Shown here piece by piece: positions 7,404-16,164 of a stretch of DNA of 64,000 nucleotides. Source of the DNA: Streptomyces cinnamoneus. Lineage in GTDB: Bacteria; Actinomycetota; Actinomycetes; Streptomycetales; Streptomycetaceae. The notes under the pieces were generated by a model that worked only from the letters and a program-made list of their open reading frames with translations, was not told the origin of the DNA and did no database searches. The stretch lies in NCBI RefSeq assembly GCF_002939475.1, contig NZ_PKFQ01000001.1, positions 5,205,001-5,269,000 of the forward strand, given 5' to 3'. The position numbers and the translations under genes are program-made. The stretch's first letter is position 1. The number at the start of each line of letters is the position of its first letter.

Positions 7404-9116
7404 TCAACGGTTGGCCGTAGCCTCACTGGCCGCGGTGGCCTCCTCCTCGCTCGCTCCGGCCGCCTCACCGGCACCGGCGGCACCGCCCCGCGCGGCGTCC
7501 GCGCACGCGTACAGCTCCGCCGGCCGGACGCCGGCCAGGGCTGCCACGAGGTGCCCGTCCGGCCGCACCACGAGCACGGTGTGCGCGTCCGCCCCCGGAT
7601 ACCCCTCGGTGACCAGCAGTTCCGCCGCCATGGGCAGCGCCGAGACCGCCGCCGCCAGCCGGGGCATCAGGCCCGCGCCCATCCAGTGCCGTCGCTCCCA
7701 CACGCCCGTGCCCGGCGCGACGAGCACCACGAGCAGGTCGCCGCCGAGCCGGTCGCGCAGCCGGGTGTCCGAACCGTCCGGCGCGGTCACGGCCACGTCC
7801 GCCACCTGCTCCCCGATCGCCGTACCGACCGTCACCGAACTCGCCGGCGGCGCGGCCGGGACGAGGGGCGTACGGGCGTACACCGCAGGCGTCCCCAGCA
7901 GCCCGCGCCCCAGGTGCCCCTCGGTCAGCACCATGTCGTGGCCGCGCGCGGCGCCCGGCACGACCACGCGCCGCACCGAGCGCCAGCCGCCCTGGCCGCG
8001 CACCGCCGGCAGGGTCCGGTCGGCAGCGCGCAGCCGGGCCGCCACGGCACCCCGCCGCTCGGCCTGGTAACTGTCGAGCAGGGCGTCCGAACCGCCGTGG
8101 TGCCAGGCCAGCGCGAGCTTCCAGGCCAGGTTCTCGGCGTCCTTCAGCCCTTCGTCGAGTCCCTGCGTGCCCAGCGCCCCCAGCAGATGCGCGGCGTCCC
8201 CGGCGAGGAAGGCGCGCCCGCTGCGCCAGCGGCGCGCGAGGCGGTGGTGAACGGCGTGCACGCCGGTGTCCAGGAGGTCGTACGTGGGCACCTCTCCGCA
8301 CCACACGCCCAGGGCGTCGTTCACCCGGGCCAGCAGGGCGTCGGGCGTCACCAGCTCGCCGTCCGGCGGCAGCGGCCAGTCGAGCCGCCACACCCCTCCC
8401 GGCAGCGGACGGGCCGTCACCTCCCCGCCGCGCGGCGGCGAACGGTGCAGCACGGCCTCGCCGGGCCAGGGCAGTTCGGCCCGCAGCGCGGCGACTGCGT
8501 GCCGTTCCACGGCGGTGCGCCCCGGGAAGCGGGCGCCCAGCAACTTGCGCACCACCGAGCGGGCCCCGTCACAGCCGACGAGATAACCGGCCCGCCACTG
8601 CGTGCCGTTGTCGCCGCCGGTGTGGACGGTGACGCCGGAGGGGTCCTGCTTCAGCATCGTCAGCCGGCTGTCCCGGACGATGCGCACGTCCGCCTCGCCG
8701 GCGAGCGCCGCGCACAGTTCCCGCGTCAGGGCGTGCTGGGGCAGGTGCAGCGGAGACGGTTCTGCCGGTGTCGCGCCCGGATCGCCGTCGCCCTCGTGGT
8801 CGTCCGTCTCGTCGGGCTTCCGCTGCGCCTCCCCGGCCCCCGGCGCCGCGAAGGGCACGTGGGCCACCACCGACCTGCGGTGCAGCGTGCGCCAGCCCGT
8901 CCAGCGGGTGCCCTCCGTCGTGGCGCACCCGAGCCGTTCGAGCAGGGCGGCGGTCTCCGGCCGCAGCACGACCGTGCGGGCCAGGCGCCCCTCCTGCTGC
9001 TCCGCGCTCCGGTACGAGGCCTCGTCGAGGACGGTGACCGGGACCTCGTAGCGGGCCAGGGCCAGCGCCAGGGTGAGCCCCACGGGCCCGGCCCCGACGA
9101 CGATCACCGGGTCCAC
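7404..9116 (-). CDS. FAD-dependent aromatic-hydroxylase-type monooxygenase
   Basis: A 570-residue flavoprotein of the p-hydroxybenzoate/phenol hydroxylase group. The dinucleotide-binding motif GAGPVG sits at residues 8-13, LVGCDGARSVVRKLLG is the DG motif, and FLAGDAAHLLG is the ribityl-binding GD motif. A long C-terminal segment after about residue 400 looks like the thioredoxin-like domain of phenol hydroxylases. A Glu/Asp-rich insert (DETDDHEGDGD) near residue 125 is unusual. GTG at 9116 was chosen because GXGXXG starts eight residues later and GGGGGG precedes it; the frame is open to 9236. It lies just upstream of the leader peptide, cysteine dioxygenase and rhodanese genes and may be cotranscribed. 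Substrate unknown. Confidence 0.85.
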   Translation of the reverse strand: MDPVIVVGAGPVGLTLALALARYEVPVTVLDEASYRSAEQQEGRLARTVVLRPETAALLERLGCATTEGTRWTGWRTLHRRSVVAHVPFAAPGAGEAQRKPDETDDHEGDGDPGATPAEPSPLHLPQHALTRELCAALAGEADVRIVRDSRLTMLKQDPSGVTVHTGGDNGTQWRAGYLVGCDGARSVVRKLLGARFPGRTAVERHAVAALRAELPWPGEAVLHRSPPRGGEVTARPLPGGVWRLDWPLPPDGELVTPDALLARVNDALGVWCGEVPTYDLLDTGVHAVHHRLARRWRSGRAFLAGDAAHLLGALGTQGLDEGLKDAENLAWKLALAWHHGGSDALLDSYQAERRGAVAARLRAADRTLPAVRGQGGWRSVRRVVVPGAARGHDMVLTEGHLGRGLLGTPAVYARTPLVPAAPPASSVTVGTAIGEQVADVAVTAPDGSDTRLRDRLGGDLLVVLVAPGTGVWERRHWMGAGLMPRLAAAVSALPMAAELLVTEGYPGADAHTVLVVRPDGHLVAALAGVRPAELYACADAARGGAAGAGEAAGASEEEATAASEATANR

Positions 9117-9296
9117 GGCACGACCCCCCGGCACGCGGAGCGGACGGCGACGGCGTTCCCACCGTGCGCGTGGTGCGTACGGGACGTACGGGGACTGGCA
9201 GGGGGAAAACGGAGCGCGATCACAGAACGTATGCAACCCATTGCCGCAGCGTGCGTCAAGTGATCGGAGGTCTCCTCACGGCGCGCCGTACGCGTG

Positions 9297-9328
9297 CGCC
9301 CCGTCGGCCGCGCACGGCCGACGGGGCG
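9297..9328. terminator. Hairpin terminator at the end of the glu operon
   Basis: A perfect 14-bp stem (9297-9310 with 9315-9328) and a 4-nt loop lie 15 nt beyond the gluD stop. There is no clear T-run, as is common for Streptomyces terminators. Confidence 0.75.
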
Positions 9329-9343
9329 TCACCTGGCGTGTGG

Positions 9344-10243
9344 TCAGCCCGCCTGCACGCCGTCCGCGCCGGCGCCGCCCGCGGTGGTCTCGGCCGTCAG
9401 CGCCGCCCCGTTCAGAGGCATCGCCGGCGGAGTCCCCTTGCGCGAGCGCTTCGTGCGCCGTTCGATCCATGTGGCGACGGAGGACAGCGCCAGGCACAGC
9501 AGGATGTAGATCGAGCCGAAGACGATCACCATCGGGATGAACGCGTAGACCCCGTTCACCGGTGGCGTCTGCTGGGCGAAGGACTTGCCGACGAACAGCA
9601 GCTCCTCGTACAGGATGATGAAGCCGAGCGAGGTGTCCTTCAGGGTCACCACGAGCTGGCTGATGATCGACGGCAGCATCGAGCGGACGGCCTGCGGCAC
9701 GAGCACGCTCGTCATCACCTGCGTCTTGCGCAGGCCGATGGCGTACGCGGCCTCGCTCTGCCCCCGGGGCACGGCGTTGATGCCCGACCGGAAGATCTCC
9801 GCCTGCACCGAGCCGTTGTAGAGCGTCAGCCCGATGACCAGCGCCCACATGGGGTCGGAGGTGAAGACCGCCGCGTACAGCAGGAAGATCATGATGAGCA
9901 GCGGCATGGCGCGGAAGAACTCCACCACCACGGCGGCCGCCCAGCGGACGGGCTTGTGGTCGGAGAGCCGTGCGGCGGCCAGCACGGTCCCGAGCACCAG
10001 CGACAGCACCGCCGCGATGGCGAAGGTCTTGAGCGTCGTCACCAGTCCGTCGACGATGCGCTGCTGGGTCTCGGTGTACTCGTAGTCGTCCCACAGGCCG
10101 GCCTGGAACTGGCCGGTGTCGTCGAGCCGGTAGAGGACGAAGCCGATCAGGCCCAGCAGCGCGACGGTGGAGAGCGCGCCGTAGATCCGGTTGCGCACCC
10201 GTGCCTTGGGGCCGGGGACGTCGTACAGCACGCTGCCGCTCAT
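9344..10243 (-). CDS. gluD: Glutamate ABC transporter permease GluD
   Basis: A 299-residue inner-membrane permease of the polar amino acid (HisMQ) type. Membrane segments are visible near residues 22-40, 70-92, 105-125, 130-150 and 240-265, with the EAA-loop region GQSEAAYAIGLRKTQVM around residues 165-180 that docks the ATPase GluA. A large aqueous loop (DDTGQFQAGLWDDYEYTE) precedes the transport core. Its ATG (10243) overlaps the gluC stop as ATGA, so the two permeases are translationally coupled. Last gene of the gluABCD operon. Confidence 0.93.
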   Translation of the reverse strand: MSGSVLYDVPGPKARVRNRIYGALSTVALLGLIGFVLYRLDDTGQFQAGLWDDYEYTETQQRIVDGLVTTLKTFAIAAVLSLVLGTVLAAARLSDHKPVRWAAAVVVEFFRAMPLLIMIFLLYAAVFTSDPMWALVIGLTLYNGSVQAEIFRSGINAVPRGQSEAAYAIGLRKTQVMTSVLVPQAVRSMLPSIISQLVVTLKDTSLGFIILYEELLFVGKSFAQQTPPVNGVYAFIPMVIVFGSIYILLCLALSSVATWIERRTKRSRKGTPPAMPLNGAALTAETTAGGAGADGVQAG

Positions 10244-10890
10244 CGGGCCACCGCCAGCCGGTTCTCCAGCAGCCGGAACAGGCCGCTGATCGCGAATGTG
10301 ATGATGATGTAGCAGACCGCGATCCACAGGAAGATCACGTAGATGTTGTAGCCCGACGCCGCGTTGAGCGTCTTCTGCACCGAACCCAGCTCGCTCACGT
10401 TGAAGCCGGAGGCGATCGCCGTGTTCTTGGCGAGGGCGATCAGCAGGCTGCCGATGGGCGGGATCGCCGTCCGGGCGGCCTGCGGCAGCACGACCTGACC
10501 CAGTGTCTGGGTGAAGGTCATCCCGAGGGAGCGGGCGGCCTCCGCCTGGCCCACCGGCACGGTGTTGATGCCGGACCGGACGGCCTCGCAGATGAAGGCC
10601 GAGGTGTAGCACCCCAGGGCCAGCACGGCGAGCCAGAAGGAGTCCCAGCCCTTGAGGCCCAGCGCGGGCAGCCCCAGGGTGACGGCGAGGAAGAGGAGCA
10701 CCAGCGGGGTGTTGCGCAGCAGCGTCACCCACGTGGTGCCGAATATTCGCAGGGCGGGCACCGGAGAGACGCGGAACGCCGCGACGAGGGTGCCCAGCAC
10801 CAGGGCCAGCAGTCCGCTGAGCACCGTTAGTTCGACGGTGCCGAGGAAACCTTCGCGGAACATCGCGAAGTTGTCCGACAGAACGTTCAC
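10240..10890 (-). CDS. gluC: Glutamate ABC transporter permease GluC
   Basis: A 216-residue permease partner of GluD. Hydrophobic helices near residues 15-38, 55-80, 85-105 and 185-210; the ATPase-docking EAA loop is GQAEAARSLGMTFTQTL near residues 135-150. The start is GTG at 10890 with GGAGA at a proper distance. gluB ends 27 nt upstream and gluD overlaps by 4 nt. Together the pair forms the channel through which glutamate (by family and operon context) enters the cytoplasm. Confidence 0.93.
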   Translation of the reverse strand: MNVLSDNFAMFREGFLGTVELTVLSGLLALVLGTLVAAFRVSPVPALRIFGTTWVTLLRNTPLVLLFLAVTLGLPALGLKGWDSFWLAVLALGCYTSAFICEAVRSGINTVPVGQAEAARSLGMTFTQTLGQVVLPQAARTAIPPIGSLLIALAKNTAIASGFNVSELGSVQKTLNAASGYNIYVIFLWIAVCYIIITFAISGLFRLLENRLAVAR

Positions 10891-10917
10891 GTCAACTCTC
10901 CGGGAAGCGCGCGCCGG

Positions 10918-11838
10918 TCAGTAGCGCTCGATGGCGGGCGGAGTCGGGGCGGTGGATCCCGAGCGGCCCAGCGTGGCGTCGTAGGCCTTCTTCCAGTCGC
11001 CGTTCTTCTCGTGCGCCTCGATCGCCTTGTTGACCGCCTCGCGCAGCGCCGCGTCGTCCTTGCGCAGGCCCACGCCGTACGGCTCCTTGGAGAAGGTGTT
11101 GTCGACGACCTTCAGAGCGCCCTTGTTCTCGGCCGCGTAGCCCTTGAGGATCGCGTCGTCGGTGGTGACCGCGTCGACCGTGCCGTTGACCAGGTCCTGC
11201 ACACACAGCTGGTAGCCCTGCTGCGCCTTGGCCTCCGCGACGCCGTACTTCTCCTCCTTGATCCGCTTGAGCGGGGTGGAGCCGGTCGCCGAGCAGACCT
11301 TCTTGCCCTTGAGGTCGTCCGGGCCCTTGATGTCGCTGTCCGCCTTCACCAGCAGGCTCTGGCCGGCGATGTAGTACGGGCCGCCGAAGCCGACCTGCTT
11401 CTTCCGCTCGTCGTTGATCGTGTACGTGCCGACGTAGAGGTCGACGCCGCCGCTGGCGATCTGCGTCTCACGGGCCTCGGAAGGGACCGTCTTGAACTCG
11501 ATGTGGGCCTCGTCGAAACCGAGGTCGGCCGCGATCATGCGGGCGATCTCCACGTCGAAGCCGGAGCGCTTCTTGTTGCCCGGGTTCTCGAAGCCCAGCC
11601 CGGGCTGGTCGGCCTTCGTGCCGATCGTGATCTTCTTGCCCTTGATCTTCTCGAAGACGGGCGAGCCCTGGACGTCGGCCGAGGTGTTCACCTGGTACGT
11701 CGGCGCCGCCGGCGCAGAGGAGTTGCCGTCGGCCTTGTCGCTCTTGTCGTCGGGGCTGCCCGACTTGCCGCAGGCGGTCGCGGTGGCGGTCAGCGCCAGC
11801 ACCACGGCGGCCGCCGCGGCGGTGTTGCGGAGCTTCAT
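10918..11838 (-). CDS. gluB: Glutamate-binding lipoprotein GluB
   Basis: A 306-residue family 3 solute-binding protein. A signal peptide of about 25 residues ends in TATAC, a lipobox, followed by a Gly/Ser/Asp/Lys-rich linker, so it is anchored outside the membrane. The core begins near ITIGTKADQPGLGFENPGNK and carries the family motif GFDVEIARMIAADLG. The ATG at 11838 is preferred over that at 11847 because AAAGGA lies 8 nt before it; both are in frame. It delivers substrate to GluC/GluD. A gap of 89 nt separates it from gluA, enough for a stem-loop or processing site that raises binding-protein expression. Confidence 0.92.
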   Translation of the reverse strand: MKLRNTAAAAAVVLALTATATACGKSGSPDDKSDKADGNSSAPAAPTYQVNTSADVQGSPVFEKIKGKKITIGTKADQPGLGFENPGNKKRSGFDVEIARMIAADLGFDEAHIEFKTVPSEARETQIASGGVDLYVGTYTINDERKKQVGFGGPYYIAGQSLLVKADSDIKGPDDLKGKKVCSATGSTPLKRIKEEKYGVAEAKAQQGYQLCVQDLVNGTVDAVTTDDAILKGYAAENKGALKVVDNTFSKEPYGVGLRKDDAALREAVNKAIEAHEKNGDWKKAYDATLGRSGSTAPTPPAIERY

Positions 11839-11927
11839 GAAGGACATCCTTTGCGTCTGCGGGGCGTGGTGCGCGGTGGAACGGCGGGGGAGTGGAAGGG
11901 CGGCGGGGCCTCGCGCCCCCGCCCGCC

Positions 11928-12704
11928 TCAGTGGTGCAGGATCTTCGACAGGAAGTCCTTCGCCCGGTCGCTGCGGGGGTTGTTGAAGAACTGGTCGGGC
12001 CGGGCCTCTTCGACGATCCGGCCGTCCGCCATGAACACCACGCGGTTCGCCGCCGAGCGGGCGAAGCCCATCTCGTGGGTGACGACGACCATCGTCATGC
12101 CGTCCCGGGCGAGCTGCTGCATGACCTCCAGCACCTCATTGATCATTTCCGGGTCGAGGGCCGAGGTCGGCTCGTCGAAGAGCATCACCTTCGGGTCCAT
12201 GGCCAGCGCGCGGGCGATCGCCACGCGCTGCTGCTGGCCGCCGGAGAGCTGTGCCGGGTACTTGTCCGCCTGGGCGCCCACCCCGACCCGGTCGAGCAGG
12301 GCACGGGCCGTCTTCTCGGCCTCCTTGCGGTCCTTCCTGCGGACCTTCACCTGCCCCAGCGTCACGTTCTCCAGCACGGTCTTGTGCGCGAAGAGGTTGA
12401 ACGACTGGAAGACCATGCCGACGTCGGCGCGCAGCCGCGCCAGCTCCCTGCCTTCCTGGGGCAGCGGTTTGCCGTCGATGCTGATCGACCCGGAATCTGT
12501 CGTTTCCAGCCGGTTGATCGTCCTGCACAGTGTCGACTTGCCGGACCCGGAGGGCCCGATGACGACCACGACCTCGCCACGCGCGATCGTCAGGTCGATG
12601 TCCTGGAGCACATGCAGTGCGCCGAAGTGCTTGTTGACCTTGTCCAGGACGACCAGTGCGTCCGCGGCAGGTGCCGCGTCCTTGGTCACCGATACCTCGC
12701 TCAT
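11928..12704 (-). CDS. gluA: Glutamate ABC transporter ATP-binding protein GluA
   Basis: A 258-residue polar-amino-acid ABC ATPase. Walker A GPSGSGKS near residue 50, Q-loop VFQSFNLFAH, signature LSGGQQQRVAIARAL, Walker B VMLFDEPTSALDPE and the H-loop VVTHEMGFAR are all intact. The start at 12704 is preceded by GAGGAA. The open frame continues to 12902, but that part lies in the regulatory region. First gene of gluABCD, divergent from gluR. The promoter region carries repeated sequences that may bind the neighbouring response regulator. Confidence 0.95.
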   Translation of the reverse strand: MSEVSVTKDAAPAADALVVLDKVNKHFGALHVLQDIDLTIARGEVVVVIGPSGSGKSTLCRTINRLETTDSGSISIDGKPLPQEGRELARLRADVGMVFQSFNLFAHKTVLENVTLGQVKVRRKDRKEAEKTARALLDRVGVGAQADKYPAQLSGGQQQRVAIARALAMDPKVMLFDEPTSALDPEMINEVLEVMQQLARDGMTMVVVTHEMGFARSAANRVVFMADGRIVEEARPDQFFNNPRSDRAKDFLSKILHH

Positions 12705-12743
12705 CGGCGTTCCTCGCTCCGTCCTCCTCGGTTGGGAGGACCC

Positions 12744-12828
12744 TAATGAGCCGCAACGACCAGCGTCATTACATCTGAGCTGAAATTGAGCATAACGATC
12801 CAGCGTCAACCGGACACTCCGCGTCAAC
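12744..12828. promoter_or_regulatory. Repeat-rich control region between gluA and gluR
   Basis: Two direct copies of AACGA-(T)CCAGCGTCA lie at 12755-12768 and 12794-12808. GCGTCAAC recurs at 12803-12810 and 12821-12828, 18 bp apart. An imperfect dyad TAATGA (12744-12749) / TCATTA (12766-12771) overlaps the first copy. TATGCT on the minus strand (12794-12789) is a possible -10 for gluA. The arrangement suits a dimeric OmpR-type regulator such as GluR, encoded next door; binding is inferred. Confidence 0.55.
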
Positions 12829-12958
12829 GGGACGCCAGGGGCGTACGGGCGTACCGGCTGCATAACAGAAGCCCTCCGGCGGGCAGGAACCCCTTGACGC
12901 ACCCGGCATCCATCGGCGTGGATGCGGTGTTGCCGTACGCGCTGCCCGGAGGGGGCCG

Positions 12959-13663
12959 ATGAGACTCCTGCTCGTGGAGGACGACGATCACGTCGCCGCG
13001 GCCCTGTCGGCCGTGCTGGCCCGGCACGGCTTCGACGTCACCCACGCCCGTAGCGGCGAGGAGGCCCTCCACGCACTGTTGCCGGCCGGAGGCGTGCCCT
13101 TCAGCGTCGTCCTGCTCGACCTCGGCCTGCCCGACCAGGACGGCTTCGAGGTCTGCGGCAAGATCCGCAAGCGCACCGCCACGCCCGTCATCATGGTCAC
13201 CGCCCGGGCCGACACCCGCTCGAAGATCCACGGCCTGAACCTGGGCGCGGACGACTACGTGGTCAAGCCCTACGACACGGGCGAGCTGCTCGCCCGCATC
13301 CACGCCGTCGCCCGCCGCACCCCGCAGACCGAGAGCGCCCCCGGGCAGCCGCAGGACCCCGCGGCCCCCCAGGCCCTGTCCCTCGGCCCGCTGACCATCG
13401 AACTCCCCAACCGCCGCGTCTTCGTGGACGGCACCACCGTCCCCCTCACTCGCAAGGAGTTCGACCTGCTCGCCCTGCTCGCCCAGCGCCCGGGCGTCGT
13501 CTTCCGCCGCGAACAGATCATCAGTGAGGTCTGGCGCACCAGTTGGGAGGGGACGGGGCGCACGCTGGAGGTGCACATCGCCTCGCTCCGCTCGAAACTG
13601 CGCCTGCCGGCACTGATCGAGACGGTTCGCGGAGTCGGCTACAAAATCGTGCTCCCGGTCTGA
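12959..13663 (+). CDS. gluR: OmpR/PhoB-family response regulator GluR
   Basis: A 234-residue response regulator. Receiver domain residues 1-115 with acidic pocket EDDD at 7-10, phosphoacceptor Asp54 in LLDLGLPD, Thr/Ser in VMVTARAD and Lys in VVKPYD. A Pro/Gln linker follows, then a winged-helix domain from about residue 142 (LTRKEFDLLALLAQRPG to ETVRGVGYKIV). The ribosome binding site GGAGGGGG is 3-10 nt before the ATG. It is divergent from gluABCD and 14 nt ahead of the kinase gene; in S. coelicolor the corresponding pair is described as sensing glutamate and controlling this transporter. Confidence 0.9.
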   Translation: MRLLLVEDDDHVAAALSAVLARHGFDVTHARSGEEALHALLPAGGVPFSVVLLDLGLPDQDGFEVCGKIRKRTATPVIMVTARADTRSKIHGLNLGADDYVVKPYDTGELLARIHAVARRTPQTESAPGQPQDPAAPQALSLGPLTIELPNRRVFVDGTTVPLTRKEFDLLALLAQRPGVVFRREQIISEVWRTSWEGTGRTLEVHIASLRSKLRLPALIETVRGVGYKIVLPV

Positions 13664-13677
13664 GGCCGGCCGAGCCC

Positions 13678-15084
13678 GTGCGCACCCGACTCCTTCCGCT
13701 CCTCATCGTCCTCATGGCCGGCGTGCTGCTGGCGCTCGGCTTCCCGCTCGCCGCGGGCATGGCCGCCGTGCACCAGCAGCGGGTCGTGGTCGACCGCATC
13801 GACGACACCGCCCGCTTCGCCGCGCTCGCCCAGTACGTCACCTCGCGTCCCTTCGAACCGGCCGACGAAGCGGACGAACGGCTCATCACGCTGCGCTCCG
13901 AACTGGCCCGCTACGAGGACCTCTACGGCATCAAGGCCGGCATCTTCTACCGCAACGAGAAGGCCATGGCCGTCGCCCCCGCCCAGTGGTCGCTGCCCGC
14001 CGGCGGCGAGGGCCGGCAGGCGTTCCTGGAGGCCCTCGCCGGGCGCCGCAGCCACGACCCCCGGCAGGTCTGGCCCTGGTGGCACAGCCGGCTCACCGTC
14101 GCCTCGCCCGTCATCCGCGACGGCGACGTCGTCGCGGTCGTCGTCACCGAATCGCCCACCGGGGGGCTGCGCTCGCGGATCCTGCACGACTGGCTGGTGC
14201 TCGCGGCCGGCGAGACGGCGGCGATGCTGGTCGCCGTCGGCGCGGCCTTCCGCCTCACCGGCTGGGTGCTCAAGCCCGTACGGACCCTCGACGTCGCCGC
14301 GCACGACATCGCGACGGGCCGCATGAACTCCCGCGTCGTGGCCGACAGCGGGCCGCCGGAGCTGCGCCGCCTGGCGCGCTCCTTCAACGAGATGGCCGAC
14401 AACGTCGAGGACGTCCTCGAACAGCAGCGGGCCTTCGTCGCCGACGCCTCGCACCAGCTGCGCAACCCGCTCGCCGCCCTGCTGCTGCGCATCGACCTGC
14501 TGGCCCTGGACCTCCCCGACGGGCACGGGGAGGTCGTGTCGGTGCGCGCGGAGGGCAAGCGTCTCGCCCGCGTCCTGGACGACCTGCTGGACCTGGCGCT
14601 GGCGGAGCACGCCGCCAGCGACGCGCAGCTGACGGACATAGCCGAGGTCGTCACCGACCGGATGGGCGCCTGGTCGCCGGTCGCCGACCGCGAGGGCGTC
14701 ACGCTCGCCTACGCCGGCCCGTCCGCCGTGACCGGCTGGGCCGACCCCATCGCCCTCTCCAGCGCCCTGGACGCCGTCGTGGACAACGCGCTGAAGTTCA
14801 CGCCCGAGGGCGCCCGGGTCGACGTCGCCGTCGGCCTGGCCGGCGACCGCGTCCACATCACGGTCGCCGACGGCGGCCCGGGACTCACCGAGGAGGAGCT
14901 CACCCGCGTCGGCGACCGTTTCTGGCGCAGCGGCCGGCACCAGAACGTCTCGGGCTCGGGCCTGGGCCTGTCCATCTCCCGCGCGCTCCTGGCGGCCGGC
15001 GGCGCCACCATCTCCTACGCGCAGAACCAGCCCAACGGCCTGCGGGTCACCATCGCGGTGCCACGTGCCGGGGACACCCCCTAG
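13678..15084 (+). CDS. gluK: Sensor histidine kinase GluK
   Basis: A 468-residue membrane kinase. An N-terminal helix (about residues 5-30) and a second near 180-200 enclose an extracellular sensor of about 150 residues, then a HAMP domain (RLTGWVLKPVRTLDVAAHDI), the H-box DASHQLRNPL with His259, an N-box VVDNALKFTPEGA, and G-boxes DGGPGL and GSGLGLS. The GTG at 13678 starts VRTRLLPLLIVLM just after the gluR stop. Its stop codon (15082-15084) overlaps that of the convergent TAXI-protein gene within the palindrome CTAG. Partner of GluR; glutamate as ligand is taken from knowledge of the S. coelicolor pair. Confidence 0.9.
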   Translation: MRTRLLPLLIVLMAGVLLALGFPLAAGMAAVHQQRVVVDRIDDTARFAALAQYVTSRPFEPADEADERLITLRSELARYEDLYGIKAGIFYRNEKAMAVAPAQWSLPAGGEGRQAFLEALAGRRSHDPRQVWPWWHSRLTVASPVIRDGDVVAVVVTESPTGGLRSRILHDWLVLAAGETAAMLVAVGAAFRLTGWVLKPVRTLDVAAHDIATGRMNSRVVADSGPPELRRLARSFNEMADNVEDVLEQQRAFVADASHQLRNPLAALLLRIDLLALDLPDGHGEVVSVRAEGKRLARVLDDLLDLALAEHAASDAQLTDIAEVVTDRMGAWSPVADREGVTLAYAGPSAVTGWADPIALSSALDAVVDNALKFTPEGARVDVAVGLAGDRVHITVADGGPGLTEEELTRVGDRFWRSGRHQNVSGSGLGLSISRALLAAGGATISYAQNQPNGLRVTIAVPRAGDTP

Positions 15085-16079
15085 GGCTTGACCGACACGT
15101 AATAGCGGCGCGCACCCTCGTGCAGTGTCAGCGGGTTGGTGAAGATCGCCGTACGGAGGTCCACTTTCTGCGCGGCGTGCACCTTGGTCCCTATGCGGTC
15201 CCTGCTTCTGATCACCGTACGCGTGACGCTCTCGGTGAGGCCGGCGTCGGTGCTCTCCAGCGTCACCAGGAGGTTCGCGACCGCGATCGTCTTCACGACC
15301 TGACCGGAGCGCTGCTCGGGATAGGCGTCCGCCGGCATCGTGGCCGCCCGGTAGAAGCGCGTCTGCGGCCCGAGGGCGTGCAGCGGCCCGATCAGGTCCC
15401 CGAGCTGCACCAGGCGGATCGGCAGCCGGCGGCCGAGCGACTGGACGGCGTTGGTCGGCAGCCCGCCGGACCAGAAGAAGGCGTCCAGCCGGCCCTTCTC
15501 CAGCAGTCCCGGCATCCGGTCGATGCCGACGCGCACCGGCTCGATGTCCGAGTCGAAGCGGAGCCCGGCCGCCTCCAGCAGCCGCCGCGTGATCAGCTGC
15601 ACCCCCGACGCGTCCGCCCCGACCCCCACCCGCAGCCCCTTGAGGTCCCTCGCTGACCGCACGGCCGAGTCCCTGGGCACGACCAACTGCATGTAGTCGT
15701 CGTACAGCCGTGCGCACGCACGCAGCCGGTCCGCCCCCGTCCGGTGCTCCTGCTGGTAGGTGGCCACGGCGTCCGCCGTCGCCAGGGTGAAGTCGGCCTT
15801 GCCGGCGGTGAGCTGCCGCAGGTTGTCCATGCCGCCCTGGCTGCGTGTGAGCTGCACGTCCAACGACGGCAGGTCCTGCGCCAGGTCCTCCTTGAGGAGA
15901 TCGCCGTACTTGGCGTACACGCCGGTCGGCACCCCCGTGGAGAACCACAGCCGGCCGCTGGGCTTCGGTTTCTCGCCGGGTGGCAGCAGCCACCACAGCA
16001 ACAGTGCGAACACGGCGGCGGCCACCGCGCCCGTCTGCACGGCGCGGCGCCTGCCCGGGTGCGGAAGTCGTGGAGCCAT
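15081..16079 (-). CDS. TAXI-family TRAP-type solute-binding protein, membrane anchored
   Basis: A 332-residue protein with one N-terminal hydrophobic segment (about residues 17-33) after a basic start, then a TAXI-type binding fold: LWFSTGVPTGVYAKYGDLL, LRQLTAGKADFTLATADAV, DLKGLRVGVGADASGV and FFWSGGLPTNAV. TAXI proteins normally feed a TRAP permease; no permease gene is nearby, so it may be an orphan receptor or work with a distant one. No lipobox cysteine is present, so the segment is a signal anchor or signal peptide. It ends in a shared CTAG with gluK. The neighbour of a glutamate-sensing kinase makes an amino-acid ligand plausible but unproven. Confidence 0.85.
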   Translation of the reverse strand: MAPRLPHPGRRRAVQTGAVAAAVFALLLWWLLPPGEKPKPSGRLWFSTGVPTGVYAKYGDLLKEDLAQDLPSLDVQLTRSQGGMDNLRQLTAGKADFTLATADAVATYQQEHRTGADRLRACARLYDDYMQLVVPRDSAVRSARDLKGLRVGVGADASGVQLITRRLLEAAGLRFDSDIEPVRVGIDRMPGLLEKGRLDAFFWSGGLPTNAVQSLGRRLPIRLVQLGDLIGPLHALGPQTRFYRAATMPADAYPEQRSGQVVKTIAVANLLVTLESTDAGLTESVTRTVIRSRDRIGTKVHAAQKVDLRTAIFTNPLTLHEGARRYYVSVKP

Positions 16080-16164
16080 GGGCGGATCCTGCCAGTCCGC
16101 CCGCCGGTCGTGAAGACGGGAGGAGGCGGGGTGTCCGGCAGACCACGTACCCTGGTCGATTGAG

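Noticed and set aside
10880..10890. GAACGTTC near the gluC start as an SOS box
   Set aside because: The LexA box needs GAAC-N4-GTTC; these half-sites are fused without spacer and lie in coding sequence.
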